DNA of 64,000 bases from Brevundimonas sp. (GTDB lineage Bacteria; Pseudomonadota; Alphaproteobacteria; Caulobacterales; Caulobacteraceae), in the NCBI RefSeq assembly GCF_019636155.1, contig NZ_JAHBYB010000009.1, positions 1 to 64,000 of the forward strand, read 5' to 3'. Numbering within the stretch: position 1 is the stretch's first letter; each line of letters opens with the position of its first letter. The notes under the pieces were generated by a model. The model was not told where the DNA came from, searched no databases, and was given only the letters and a program-made list of their open reading frames with translations. Positions 23,807-36,321 of this stretch are shown in pieces. Made by a program: the position numbers and the translations under genes.

Positions 23807-24790
23807 GTGCTCAGAATGGCTTTTCCCGTGACCGATTCCCCGCGCAGAGACCTCTATCCCGACATTGAACCCTTTGCGGCGGGTCGGATGGCCACGGAGA
23901 GCGTGCACGAGATCTATTTCGAGGAGTGCGGCAATCCGAACGGCCGCCCGGTCCTGGTCCTGCATGGCGGCCCCGGCGGCGCCTGCAATCCGGGCATGCG
24001 GCGCTATTTCGATCCGGCGCTTTACCGCATCATCCTGTTCGACCAGCGCGGTTGCGGCCAGTCGCGGCCCAACGCCCTGCTGGAGGACAACACCACCTGG
24101 ACCCTGATCGAGGATATCGAGCGGCTGCGTGAACGCTGCGGCGTCGACAAATGGGTGGTGTTCGGCGGCAGCTGGGGTTCGACCCTGTCCATGGCCTACG
24201 CCATCACCCACCCCGAGCGGGTCATGGCCCTGGTGCTGCGCGGCATCTTCCTGCTGACCCAGAAGGAGCTGCATTGGTTCTACCAGGAGGGGGCGTCGAT
24301 GATCTTCCCGGACGCCTGGGAACGGTTCGTCGCCCCCATCCCCGAGGCCGAGCGCGGCGACCTGATGGGCGCCTATTACAAACGCCTGACCGGCGCCGAC
24401 CGTCAGGCGCAGCTGGACTGCGCCGTCGCCTGGTCCAGCTGGGAGGGCGAGACGGTCAGCGTCCAGGGCCCCGACGCCCGGCCCGACAAGTTCGCCGAGC
24501 CGGAGTTCGCCCTGGCCTTTGCACGGATCGAATGCTGGTATTTCATGAACCGCGGCTTCTTCCCCGAGGACGGCTGGATCCTGAAGAACATCGACCGCAT
24601 CCGCCACATCCCCACCTGGATCGCCCAGGGCCGGTTCGACGTGGTGACGCCGATCGACGGCGCCTGGCGGCTGCATCGCGCCTGGCCCGAGGCCAAGCTG
24701 GACATCGTCGGCGACGCCGGCCACGCCTCCAGCGAGCCGGGCATCATCGACAGCCTGATCCGGGCCACCGACTGGGCGGCCAGACTGTAA
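23807..24790 (+). CDS. pip: Proline iminopeptidase
   Basis: A 327-residue alpha/beta hydrolase that removes N-terminal proline. It has the oxyanion HGGPGG motif (VLVLHGGPGGACNPGMRRYFDP), the RIILFDQRGCGQSRP block and the nucleophile elbow GGSWGSTLSMAYA. The acid region is AQGRFDVVTP and the catalytic His is DAGHASSEPG. The GTG start at 23807 has AGGAG five bases upstream. Confidence 0.96.
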   Translation: MLRMAFPVTDSPRRDLYPDIEPFAAGRMATESVHEIYFEECGNPNGRPVLVLHGGPGGACNPGMRRYFDPALYRIILFDQRGCGQSRPNALLEDNTTWTLIEDIERLRERCGVDKWVVFGGSWGSTLSMAYAITHPERVMALVLRGIFLLTQKELHWFYQEGASMIFPDAWERFVAPIPEAERGDLMGAYYKRLTGADRQAQLDCAVAWSSWEGETVSVQGPDARPDKFAEPEFALAFARIECWYFMNRGFFPEDGWILKNIDRIRHIPTWIAQGRFDVVTPIDGAWRLHRAWPEAKLDIVGDAGHASSEPGIIDSLIRATDWAARL

Positions 24791-24798
24791 GGCGGCCT

Positions 24799-24885
24799 GG
24801 GTTCTGAACCCATAACTGGGCTTCGTTTCTTCAAGATTTTCAGAACCCCGTCACCCTCGGGACAAGCCCGAGGGATTCAGAACCT
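24799..24885. repeat. Palindromic cluster between pip and the DUF6173 gene
   Basis: GGGTTCTGAACCC (24799-24811) is followed by two TCAGAACC copies (24840-24847 and 24878-24885) that pair with GGTTCTGA. Between them CCCTCGGG and CCCGAGGG (24854-24874) form an 8-bp stem. It probably works as the terminator of two convergent genes and overlaps the stop of the minus-strand gene. Confidence 0.75.
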
Positions 24886-25348
24886 AAGCCTTCGGATTGG
24901 TCTTTTCGACCAGTTCGCTGAGCTGGAAGCCGATGCGGCGGGCCGGGCGATCCTCGGGCTTGCGCGCCACGCTGAGGACCACATTGATCTGTCCGTAGTG
25001 CTGGATCAGACGCACCGGCTTGCCGTCGCCGTTCTTGCCGAAGAACATGATCAGGTCCGGGCCCCAGAAGCCGACGTCCTCGATCCGCAGGGTGCCGTCG
25101 CCGGGCAGGCCGACGATGGAGGCGGCGACCTCCTCGTCCTTGTCGATACCCGTCTCGAACGCCTCGATCATCCTGGACAGGCGCACGAAGGCCCACTCGG
25201 CCGGATTGTCGCGCATGCGAAGGCCCTGGGCCATGGCCTCGGCGTCCTCGGGCGCGCTGTCGGGCACCACGGGCTGGGGACAGGGCGGACCCGAGAACAT
25301 GGTCGGGTCGGCCTTCACGGGCGGCGGGGTCTTGCTGATGACGGTCAT
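24884..25348 (-). CDS. DUF6173 family protein
   Basis: A 154-residue soluble protein. The core (NPAEWAFVRLSRMIEAFETGIDKDEEVAASIVGL, then RIEDVGFWGPDLIMFFGKNGDG and LIQHYGQINVVLSVAR) matches the DUF6173 pattern as I remember it. The function is unknown. It lies just downstream of rodA's transcription block, oriented the same way and separated by 29 bp. Confidence 0.8.
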   Translation of the reverse strand: MTVISKTPPPVKADPTMFSGPPCPQPVVPDSAPEDAEAMAQGLRMRDNPAEWAFVRLSRMIEAFETGIDKDEEVAASIVGLPGDGTLRIEDVGFWGPDLIMFFGKNGDGKPVRLIQHYGQINVVLSVARKPEDRPARRIGFQLSELVEKTNPKA

Positions 25349-25377
25349 GGATCGATCCTAACGCCTGAAGGCGCGGA

Positions 25378-26529
25378 TCAGAACAGGCCGTGGCCCTTGG
25401 GAAGCTCGGCATAGCGGTGCACCCGCGTCGCCAGGACCAGGCCGAAGCCGATCATGACCGTCAACATGACCGTGCCGCCATAGGACAGCAGCGGCATGGG
25501 CACCCCCACCACCGGCGCCAGGCCCATGACCATGGCCCCGTTGATCAGCACATAGAGGGCGAAGGTGACCGTCACCCCGGCGGCGGCTAGGCGGCCGAAA
25601 TGGCTGTGCGACAGCGAGGCGATGCGCAGGGCGATCACCACCACCAGCAGATAGGCCGCCAGGACCAGGCCCGAGACCAGGAAGCCGTTCTCTTCGGCCA
25701 GGGCGGCGAAGATGAAGTCGGTGTGTTTCTCGGGCAGGAATTCCAGCTGGCTCTGGCTGCCCAGGCCCAGCCCCTTGCCCAGGAAGCCGCCGGAACCCAG
25801 GGCGATCTTGGACTGCATGATGTGATAGCCGGCGCCCGAGGGGTCGGACTCGGGGTTCAGGAAGGTCAGGACCCGGTCACGCTGATAGCCGTGCATGCCG
25901 AAGGCCACATAGAAGGGCACGGCCACGACCACCGGGATGGCGACGGCCGCGATCAGCCGCCAGCTGAGCCCCGCCATGAACATGATGGCCGCACCGGTCA
26001 GGCCGATCAGCATGGCCGTGCCCAGATCCGGCTGGTGCGCCACCAGCAGGAAGGGGGCGCCGATGATCATGATGGGGAAGATCAGCTTCCAGCTGAGCCG
26101 CGCATCCTGGGCCGAAGCGCCGTGATACCAGCGCGCCAGCGCCAGGACGACGCCGATCTTCATGATCTCGGATGGCTGGAAGCTGATCGGGCCGAAGGCC
26201 AGCCAGCGCTGGGCCCCCATCCGGACATCGCCAAACAGTTCGACCGCCACCAGCAGCAGCAGGGCCAGGAAATAGACCGGATAGGCGGCGCGGAACCACC
26301 AGCGCAGGCTGATCATGGCCAGGACCAGCATCATCATCAGGCAGACGCCGAAGCGGATAAGGTGGTTGGCGGCCCAGGGCTCCCACGAGCCCTTGCCGAC
26401 CGAATAGAGCATCACCGCCCCCGTGCCGGCGATGGCGCACAGCAGGGCCACGAACCGCCAGTCGATCTGGCCGATCTTGACCGGCAGGCGCTCGCGTTCG
26501 CCGGGACGGGTCAGGGCGGATGCGGTCAT
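25378..26529 (-). CDS. rodA: Rod-shape SEDS peptidoglycan glycosyltransferase RodA
   Basis: RodA polymerises glycan strands during cell elongation together with PBP2. The 383-residue protein has about ten membrane spans and the SEDS landmarks GAQRWLAFGPISFQPSEIMKIGVVLALARWYH, VAHQPDLGTAMLIGL, EKHTDFIFAALAEENGF and VVGVPMPLLSYGGTVMLTVMIGFGL. The ATG at 26529 overlaps the mrdA stop by 4 bp. It is the last gene of the mreB-mreC-mreD-mrdA-rodA operon. Confidence 0.97.
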   Translation of the reverse strand: MTASALTRPGERERLPVKIGQIDWRFVALLCAIAGTGAVMLYSVGKGSWEPWAANHLIRFGVCLMMMLVLAMISLRWWFRAAYPVYFLALLLLVAVELFGDVRMGAQRWLAFGPISFQPSEIMKIGVVLALARWYHGASAQDARLSWKLIFPIMIIGAPFLLVAHQPDLGTAMLIGLTGAAIMFMAGLSWRLIAAVAIPVVVAVPFYVAFGMHGYQRDRVLTFLNPESDPSGAGYHIMQSKIALGSGGFLGKGLGLGSQSQLEFLPEKHTDFIFAALAEENGFLVSGLVLAAYLLVVVIALRIASLSHSHFGRLAAAGVTVTFALYVLINGAMVMGLAPVVGVPMPLLSYGGTVMLTVMIGFGLVLATRVHRYAELPKGHGLF

Positions 26530-28532
26530 TGCGGCGGCTCCGAAACAGGCGGCGGGGCGGCTTCGGCGGCCGCGTCCTCGATGGCCGCGCCTTCGACCGG
26601 TTCGCCCCGGGCCTCGGCCTCGCGCGCGCCGGCGTCCTCGGGCGCCTCGAAGCCTTCCTGTTCGATGCGGGCGCGGATCTCGGGGTCTTTCAGCAGGGCG
26701 ACCTTCATGACCTCGCGCGCGCGGGGCGCCCCGGCGGTGCCCCCGCCCAGGCCGCCATGCTGGACGATGACCGAGACGGCGTAGCGCGGATTGTCCGTCG
26801 GCGCATAGGCGATGAACAGGTTGTGGTCCTTCTGGTCCCACGGCCGCCCCGCCCCCTTGCGCGATCCGGAGCCGTAGTTCCGCGCCTGGGCCGTGCCGGT
26901 CTTGCCTGCCATCCGCACGGCGCCCAGGCCCAGCTGGCTGTTGCGGAAGCCGGTGCCTCCGGCGGCCGTCACCGCCTCCATCCCGTCGCGCAGGACCTGG
27001 ACCAGATCGGGATCGTAGGGGAGGTCGGCAAAGGCGGTGCGACGCGTCTCGACCCCGCCGACCGACTTGACCAGGCGCGGCGTCACCGCCTTGCGGCCGT
27101 TGGCGATGCGCGACGTATAGACCGCCAGCTGCAGGGCGTTCACCGTCAGGGCGCCCTGGCCGATGCCATAGCTGGGCGTCTCGCCCGGATACCATTTGGG
27201 ATCGCCGCGCACCGGGTTGCGGCGACGCCATTCCCGGTCGGGCACCAACCCGGCCTTCTGGCCCGGAAGATCGATGTCGAAGGTCTGGCCGAAGCCCATG
27301 TTCCGGGCCGTCTCGGCGATGGCGTCGGGGCCCATCTCGGTCGCCAGGGTCATGAAATAGACGTTGCACGAGGCCTTGATGGCGCCGCGCATGTCCAGGG
27401 CCCCGTGGCGGCCCAGGCAGGCGAAGCGCCGGCCCAGGAAGAAGCTGCCGTTGCAGACGATGCGGCGGCTGGGGTCCACCCCCCGCTTCAGCGCCGCCAG
27501 GCCGATGACGGGCTTGAAGGTCGATCCGGGGGCGAAGGTGCCGCCCAGGGCCTTGTCCAGCAGAGGCCGCCGCTCATAGTCGGCCAGGGCGCGATAGATC
27601 TTGGACGGCACGCCCGAAACGAACAGGTTCGGATCGAACGAAGGCGAGGACACCATGGCCAGGATGTCGCCGTTGCGCACGTCCATGACGACGCAGCTTC
27701 CGGCCTCTTCGCCGAACACCTCCAGGGCGCGCTGCTGGATGTCGTTGTCCAGGGTCAGGACGATTTCGGACCCCTGAACCGCCGGGCGCGATCCGGCCAG
27801 GTCCTCGCCCACCACCCGGCCGCGGGCGTCGACCTCGACCCGATTGCCGCCCGCGTCGCCCCGCAGGGCGGTGTCGAGCGACTTCTCCAGGCCCTGGCGG
27901 CCGACGCGGAAGCCGGGGTTGAACAGGATGGGCGGCGGCGTCTGGCCCTTGTCGCGATAGGCCTGAACGTCGCGTTCGTTCGGCTTGGCGACATAGCCGA
28001 CCACATGGGCGAAGGCCCCGCCGAAGGGGTAGTAGCGGGCGTCGTTCATGTCGGCCATGACGCCCGGCAATTCGTTGGCGTAGAGGTTGACCCGGGCGAA
28101 CTCCTCCCAGGTCAGGTCGCTCTTGACCGGGACGGGGCTGAAGCGTGGGGCGGCGTTGACGTCGCGGATGATGGCCCGGCGCCGATCGACCGTATCGGGC
28201 AGCAGCCGGCCCAGAAGGTCCAGGGTCTGGTCCAGGTCCTTGGTCTCGTCGCGCAGGACCAGGACGCGGAAGCTGGGGCGGTTGCCGGCGATGACCACGC
28301 CGTTGCGGTCCTTGATCAGGCCGCGCGGCGGCGGGACCAGACGGAAGTTGAACTGGTTGTTCGAGGCCAGGGTGGCGTATTCGCGCGCCTGGATCACCTG
28401 AAGCTGGCCCAGCCGGCCGACCAGGGCCGTGATCCCAAGCGTCGTCAGTCCGCCCAGCACGAAGGTGCGGCGCAGGAAGGAGCCCTGCCGCTCGTTGACG
28501 TCCGAGAAAAAGATGGACGGTTCGCTGCTCAT
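26526..28532 (-). CDS. mrdA: Penicillin-binding protein 2 (elongation transpeptidase)
   Basis: A 668-residue class B PBP. It has an N-terminal membrane anchor (RRTFVLGGLTTLGITALVGRL) and a dimerisation/pedestal region. The transpeptidase motifs are SxxK in APGSTFKPVIGLAAL, SxN in KASCNVYFM and KTG in MAGKTGTAQARNYG. The C-terminus is an acidic, Ala/Pro-rich tail of about 55 residues. The start at 28532 is preferred (AAGGAGG and GGGAGCG upstream). It is coupled to rodA by ATGA. Confidence 0.97.
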   Translation of the reverse strand: MSSEPSIFFSDVNERQGSFLRRTFVLGGLTTLGITALVGRLGQLQVIQAREYATLASNNQFNFRLVPPPRGLIKDRNGVVIAGNRPSFRVLVLRDETKDLDQTLDLLGRLLPDTVDRRRAIIRDVNAAPRFSPVPVKSDLTWEEFARVNLYANELPGVMADMNDARYYPFGGAFAHVVGYVAKPNERDVQAYRDKGQTPPPILFNPGFRVGRQGLEKSLDTALRGDAGGNRVEVDARGRVVGEDLAGSRPAVQGSEIVLTLDNDIQQRALEVFGEEAGSCVVMDVRNGDILAMVSSPSFDPNLFVSGVPSKIYRALADYERRPLLDKALGGTFAPGSTFKPVIGLAALKRGVDPSRRIVCNGSFFLGRRFACLGRHGALDMRGAIKASCNVYFMTLATEMGPDAIAETARNMGFGQTFDIDLPGQKAGLVPDREWRRRNPVRGDPKWYPGETPSYGIGQGALTVNALQLAVYTSRIANGRKAVTPRLVKSVGGVETRRTAFADLPYDPDLVQVLRDGMEAVTAAGGTGFRNSQLGLGAVRMAGKTGTAQARNYGSGSRKGAGRPWDQKDHNLFIAYAPTDNPRYAVSVIVQHGGLGGGTAGAPRAREVMKVALLKDPEIRARIEQEGFEAPEDAGAREAEARGEPVEGAAIEDAAAEAAPPPVSEPPQ

Positions 28533-28653
28533 CCTCCTTCGCTCCCTGCGAGAGCTTCGGAGGACCTTGAAGCGGAAACAGGGACGACCCGCGCGCACGC
28601 CGACCCGCCCCGACCCTGCAGGACTTGTCCTTCGAAGCCTTGGCGAAGACGGA

Positions 28654-29172
28654 TCATCGGAAACGCAGGTCTCCGTCGTCGAACCGCTCGATCATCCAGG
28701 CCGAGATGGGAAACAGCAGCAGGGTCGGGATGACCTGCCAGAACAGAGCCAGGAGGCTGGGCGGATTGCCGGCGCGCAGCCCCACGATCAGATAGGCCAG
28801 GGCGAAGGCGCCCAGGGTGCAGACCGCATACCAGGCGAACAGGACGCGCGTCTCCTGTCCGGCCAGGAAGCTGCGCGAGACCAGGACGGCCGCGTGGACG
28901 GCCAGCAGGCAGATGGCCCACAGGCCCAGCGGGCCGCCCCACAGAAGGTCCAGGAAGAGACCCAGCACCAGCAGCATGACCGGCCCCAGGACCGAGGGCC
29001 GGATCAGGGGCCAGGCGAAGGCCAGGGTCATGGGCAGGACCAGTTCGGGCAGTTTCAGCCCGAACAGCTCGACCGGGGTGGCCAGGATCACGGTCGCGGC
29101 GGCGGCGGCCAGGGAGGGCAGCAGGATCCACTGGGTCGGGCCGATCACCCGGACCGCGATCGGCCGTCTCAC
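28654..29172 (-). CDS. mreD: Rod shape-determining protein MreD
   Basis: A 172-residue inner-membrane protein with five or six hydrophobic segments (LPSLAAAAATVILATPVELF, PLIRPSVLGPVMLLVLGLFLDLLWGGPLGLWAICLLAVHAAVLVS). The GPLG...L motif region and its place between mreC and mrdA identify it. The GTG start at 29172 overlaps the mreC stop (GTGA). In-frame upstream codons belong to the mreC region and were rejected. Confidence 0.93.
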   Translation of the reverse strand: MRRPIAVRVIGPTQWILLPSLAAAAATVILATPVELFGLKLPELVLPMTLAFAWPLIRPSVLGPVMLLVLGLFLDLLWGGPLGLWAICLLAVHAAVLVSRSFLAGQETRVLFAWYAVCTLGAFALAYLIVGLRAGNPPSLLALFWQVIPTLLLFPISAWMIERFDDGDLRFR

Positions 29173-30230
29173 GTCGGTTGCTCCGGCGCCGGGGTGGGCT
29201 GGGGCGGCGGAGCGGCGGCGGTCGCCGCGGCGGCGGCGCGGCGGGCGGCGTCCTGGGCGGCCTGCTGGGCCGCGGCCTGGCGGCGGGCCTGGGCGTCGGC
29301 GATGGAGGCGGCCTGCTCCGGCGACGGCGGCGGGGCGGTGTCCAGGGCGGCCAGCGGCGGCGCGTTCAGCGCCTCCGGATCGGCCAGCTGGCCGAAATCC
29401 TCGAACAGCATGACGCGCACATAGTCGATGGCGCCCCGGTCGCTGAACAGCTTGACCCGCCAGGACCCGTCGACGCCCTTGGCGACCACGCCGATCGGTA
29501 CGCCGCGCGGAATGCCGCCGCCGTCGCCCGAACTGAGCACCCGGTCGCCGCTGCGCACCGAATCCTGGCCGCGCACATATTCGAGGCGCGGGTTGCCGCT
29601 GCCGTCCCCGGTCAGCATGGCCCGGGCGTCCGAGCGGTCGATCAGGACGGGGATGCGCGACGAGACGTCGGTGATCAGCAGGACGCGGCTGACCGTGGGC
29701 GAAACCCCCACGACCCGGCCGACCAGGCCGTGTTCGTTGATGACCGGGTTGCCGACCCGAACGCCGCGGCCGGACCCGGCGTCGATCAGGCGGGCGTTGA
29801 CGAAGGGGCCGCGCGCCTCTGAGATCGAACGGGCGGTGGCCATGGCCACGGGCGGCTCGGTCCGCAGGCCCAGCATGGCCTCGTAACGGGCGTTGACGTT
29901 CTTCAGGGCGATGGCCTGGTCGCGCCAGGGCTGAAGCTCGGCCACCTGGGCGCGCAGGCGGCGGTTCTCCTCGACGGCGTTGAAATAGCCGCCGATATAG
30001 TCGGTGACGTGGCCGGTCCATCGCACCGGAGCGGCGAACAGGCCGCCGACCGGCCCGGCGCCCATGGTGAAGCCCGCGCGGACAGGGCCGAAACGATCCT
30101 GCGCCTCGCGCGTCTTGCCGTCGGCGATGAGCAGAAGGGTCGCGGCCACCAGCCCGGCCCCGATCATGGCCGCGGCCGTCCAGGCCAGCGGCACCTTCAG
30201 ATTCTCGAACGGTCCGTCGCGAAACGCCAC
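29169..30230 (-). CDS. mreC: Rod shape-determining protein MreC
   Basis: A 353-residue periplasmic scaffold of the elongasome that binds PBP2. It has one membrane anchor near the N-terminus (VPLAWTAAAMIGAGLVAATLLLIA), a coiled coil (ENRRLRAQVAELQPWRDQAIALKN), and the beta domains with NEHGLVGRVVGVSPTVSRVLLITD and GVPIGVVAKG. The last ~60 residues are an Ala/Gln/Pro-rich tail (AQARRQAAAQQAAQDAARR) not needed for the fold. Confidence 0.96.
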   Translation of the reverse strand: MAFRDGPFENLKVPLAWTAAAMIGAGLVAATLLLIADGKTREAQDRFGPVRAGFTMGAGPVGGLFAAPVRWTGHVTDYIGGYFNAVEENRRLRAQVAELQPWRDQAIALKNVNARYEAMLGLRTEPPVAMATARSISEARGPFVNARLIDAGSGRGVRVGNPVINEHGLVGRVVGVSPTVSRVLLITDVSSRIPVLIDRSDARAMLTGDGSGNPRLEYVRGQDSVRSGDRVLSSGDGGGIPRGVPIGVVAKGVDGSWRVKLFSDRGAIDYVRVMLFEDFGQLADPEALNAPPLAALDTAPPPSPEQAASIADAQARRQAAAQQAAQDAARRAAAAATAAAPPPQPTPAPEQPT

Positions 30231-30370
30231 GGCCAGCCTTCCTGATTGAGGGAGTCGGCGCAGCGCCTCGCGCCGACGATTGGCAGCCTATCGCAAAATC
30301 CGGGCCGATTGGAAACCGCGATCTGGCGCGGAATCACGTGGATTTGCGCCAAAAAGACCGTGCTGCGGCT

Positions 30371-32253
<1,883 letters not shown>

Positions 32254-32322
32254 CGGCGATCTCCACATTGCGGTTCCTGAAGAACGCTATGGACCCCCTC
32301 CCTTTCCGCCACAAGATTAGGT

Positions 32323-33039
32323 TCAGTTCCGAGCGACCCGCTCCTCGCGCCGCCTGACCCATTCGCGCACGGCCAGCATCAGGCCCAGCCAGGCCGCGGC
32401 CACCCCGGCCAGGATCAGGCTGGTCCAGACGCCGTCGCCGCTGGCGGCCGCCGCCACCGCCCCGCCGAAGAAGGCCACCAGGGCCGTCTTGGGCAGGACG
32501 CCCAGGGCGCATCCCAGCAGGAAGGCGGGGAAGGACGCCCGTGCGGCGCCGAAGGCCATGTTGACCACGATGAAGGGCGCCGATGGCACATTGCGGATGA
32601 TGAAGCTGGCGTAGAAGGCGTTCTTGCCGATGAACCGCGTCAGCCGCTCGACCGTCGCCCCCCCGAACCGGTCCAGCATCCGGGCCGCCGGTCCGCGCCC
32701 CATCCAGTAGGTCACCCCGGCCGAGGCCACCGTCGCCGCCCAGCTATAGGCGAACCCCAGCGACGGCCCGAAGGCGACCACGCAGGCGGCGATCAGGATG
32801 AACTGGGGCGCTCCGACAAAGGCGGCGGCGACGAACAGGGCCACGGTGGCGACAAAGGCCATCGGCCCGCCGGAATAGCCCTGAAGCCAGGCCTCCATCC
32901 GATGCTCGGCCTCCAGCCCCAGCATGGCCTTGCCCGCCATCAGCAACCCCGCCATGGCCGCCAGCAGCAGCACCCCCGCCGCCAGCGTGCGCCAGCGCGC
33001 GGCCTCCATGTTCAGGATGAAGTCGAGCAGTCGGCGCAT
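32323..33039 (-). CDS. TVP38/TMEM64 (VTT-domain) membrane protein
   Basis: A 238-residue membrane protein with about six spans. The VTT/SNARE-associated domain is visible: FVAAAFVGAPQFILIAACVVAFGPSLGFAYSWAATVASAGVTYWMGR, then FIGKNAFYASFIIRNVPSAPFIVVNMAFGAAR. Related DedA-superfamily proteins act as lipid scramblases or carriers; the role here is not established. It is divergent from the aminotransferase gene. Confidence 0.9.
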   Translation of the reverse strand: MRRLLDFILNMEAARWRTLAAGVLLLAAMAGLLMAGKAMLGLEAEHRMEAWLQGYSGGPMAFVATVALFVAAAFVGAPQFILIAACVVAFGPSLGFAYSWAATVASAGVTYWMGRGPAARMLDRFGGATVERLTRFIGKNAFYASFIIRNVPSAPFIVVNMAFGAARASFPAFLLGCALGVLPKTALVAFFGGAVAAAASGDGVWTSLILAGVAAAWLGLMLAVREWVRRREERVARN

Positions 33040-33089
33040 GGCCTTGGCATATCACCCGTCGGCGCCGTCGGCGAGCGCCGCCCGTTTGA

Positions 33090-34364
<1,275 letters not shown>

Positions 34365-34365
34365 G

Positions 34366-35202
34366 ATGGGCGGCGCGGCCTTAGGCCTGCTGCTGGCCCT
34401 GAGCTCGGCCCTGACCACGGCCTGCGCTCACGCCCTGCTCAAATCCGGCGGCGATCGCCTGACGGTGCGGCTGGTTCTGGGCCTGACACAGACGGTCGTC
34501 GCCCTGCCCTTCGTGCTGCTGTTGCCCCTGCCCGGCGGCGAGTTGTGGCCGTGGCTGGCGGCTTCGGCATGCGCCCATGCGCTGTATCAGCTGGTGCTGA
34601 TCAGGGCGTACGACAGCGCGGATTTTTCGGTCGCCTTCCCTCTGGCGCGGGGCGCAGCGCCATTGGCGACGGCGCTTCTGGGCGCCCTGTGGCTGGGAGA
34701 TCGACTGTCGCCCCTGTCCGGCCTGGGGGTGGCTGTGGTCACCGGCGCCCTACTGCTTATGGCCGCCAAGGGCCGCGTCGCGCCGGCGGGACTGGCCGCC
34801 GCCGTGGGCGCGGGATTACTGACGACAACCTATACTTTGATCGATGCGGCCGGTGTGCGGGCCGCGCCGGAACCGCTTTTGTTCATCGCCTGGTTCTTCC
34901 TCCTGGACGGCCTGGCCCTGGCGCCCATCGCCCTGGCCCTGCGCGGTCCTGGCGTGATCAGAGCGGTGCGCGCCGAATTCCGGCGCGGCGTCGCGGCCGG
35001 CCTGGTCAGCGTGCTGGCGTTCGGAGCAGCGTTGTGGGCTCTGGCCCTGGCCCCGGCCGGCGGAGTCTCGGCCCTGCGTGAGACCAGCGTCGCCTTCGCC
35101 GTGCTGATCGGAGCGGCGATCCTGAAGGAGAGGGTAGGTCGGCACCGCGTGCTGGCGGCGCTCGGCGTCGTTCTGGGCGGGATCCTAGTGATCCTGGGCT
35201 GA
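34366..35202 (+). CDS. EamA/DMT-family transporter
   Basis: A 278-residue protein with ten predicted spans in two EamA repeats: GLLLALSSALTTACAHALLKSGG opens the first and AVGAGLLTTTYTLIDAAGVRA the second. It ends with AVLIGAAILKERVGRHRVLAALGVVLGGILVILG, the usual EamA end. It probably exports amino acids or metabolites; the substrate is unknown. The GC is slightly lower than in the upstream aminotransferase gene. Confidence 0.88.
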   Translation: MGGAALGLLLALSSALTTACAHALLKSGGDRLTVRLVLGLTQTVVALPFVLLLPLPGGELWPWLAASACAHALYQLVLIRAYDSADFSVAFPLARGAAPLATALLGALWLGDRLSPLSGLGVAVVTGALLLMAAKGRVAPAGLAAAVGAGLLTTTYTLIDAAGVRAAPEPLLFIAWFFLLDGLALAPIALALRGPGVIRAVRAEFRRGVAAGLVSVLAFGAALWALALAPAGGVSALRETSVAFAVLIGAAILKERVGRHRVLAALGVVLGGILVILG

Positions 35203-35209
35203 ATTTGCC

Positions 35210-36226
35210 TCAGGCCGCCCGGCTGACGGCGAAGTCGGCCAATTGCGCCAGGGCGGTCTTCCAGTCGCTGTCGGGCAGCACGTCCAGGGCGGACTTGGCC
35301 GCGTCGGCGTAGTCGCCGGCCACATCAAGCGTCGCGGCGATCGCGCCCGAGGCGACGATCAGTTCGCGCGCACGGTCGAAATCCGCCTCGGTCCGCTGGC
35401 CCTTGGTGATGGTGCGTTCCCAGAAGGCGTCTTCGGTTCCACGCGTCTTCTGCACGGCCAGCAGCAGCGGCAGGGTGGCCTTGCCCTCGTTGAAGTCATC
35501 GCCCGCGTTCTTGCCCAGGGCCGCCGCGGCGCCGCCATAGTCCAGGGCGTCGTCGGCCAGCTGGAAGGCGATGCCCAGGTTCAGCCCATAGGCGCGCAGG
35601 GCCTGAACCGCCGCCTCGTCCGCGCCCACGCCCACGGCGCCGGATTCGGCGGCGGCGGCGAACAGTTCGGCGGTCTTGGCGGTGATGATCTCCAGATAGG
35701 TGTCGCGCTCCAGGTTCAGGTCGTGGGCGCGGGTCAGTTGCAGCACCTCTCCCTCCGCGATCACCCCGGCGGCGCGCGCCAGAATGCCCAGCGCCCGCAT
35801 GGACTCCGTCTCGACCATCAGCTCGAACGCCCGGGCGAACAGGAAGTCGCCCACCAGGACGCTGGTCGGGGCGCCCCAGATCAGGTGGGCCGCCACCTTG
35901 CCGCGCCGCAGCTCGGACCCGTCCACCACGTCGTCGTGCAGCAGGGTGGCGGTGTGGATGAACTCCACCGCCGCGGCCAGCTTGCGCGCCGGTTCGATGT
36001 CGGCCGCCGCCCCGGCCGCCCGCGCCGCCGCCACCGTGATCAGCGGGCGCAGCCGCTTGCCGCCCGCCGCGATCAGATGCTCGGCCAGCTTGGGGATGAC
36101 CGGCACCGGCGACTGCATCCGCGCGATGATATGGGCGTCGACGGCCGTCATGTCGGCCTGGGCCAGGCGGACCAGGGCCTCGACATCGCCCTTGTCGCGG
36201 GCGGCGGGGCTGACGGCTGCGTCCAA
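35210..36226 (-). CDS. ispB: Polyprenyl (probably octa/decaprenyl) diphosphate synthase
   Basis: It builds the ubiquinone side chain. The 338-residue trans-prenyltransferase has the first Asp-rich motif LLHDDVVDGSELRRG and the second QLADDALDYGG, plus GGKRLRPLITVAAA and the Lys/Gln block VAQL-type AEGEVLQL. I place the start at the TTG 36226 (GAAGG upstream), which gives the usual short N-terminus DAAVSPAARDKGDVEAL. A TTG at 36316 is also in frame. Together with ubiX and UbiK this adds to a quinone theme, though the genes are not linked. Confidence 0.93.
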   Translation of the reverse strand: MDAAVSPAARDKGDVEALVRLAQADMTAVDAHIIARMQSPVPVIPKLAEHLIAAGGKRLRPLITVAAARAAGAAADIEPARKLAAAVEFIHTATLLHDDVVDGSELRRGKVAAHLIWGAPTSVLVGDFLFARAFELMVETESMRALGILARAAGVIAEGEVLQLTRAHDLNLERDTYLEIITAKTAELFAAAAESGAVGVGADEAAVQALRAYGLNLGIAFQLADDALDYGGAAAALGKNAGDDFNEGKATLPLLLAVQKTRGTEDAFWERTITKGQRTEADFDRARELIVASGAIAATLDVAGDYADAAKSALDVLPDSDWKTALAQLADFAVSRAA

Positions 36227-36321
36227 GATGGAAACCTTCGCTGGGGTGAGGATCGAGGGGCGCTCTTGCCCCTTTGCGACGCGGCGCACAATGGTGAGCG
36301 CGCCATGAGGGGTCAAGTTGC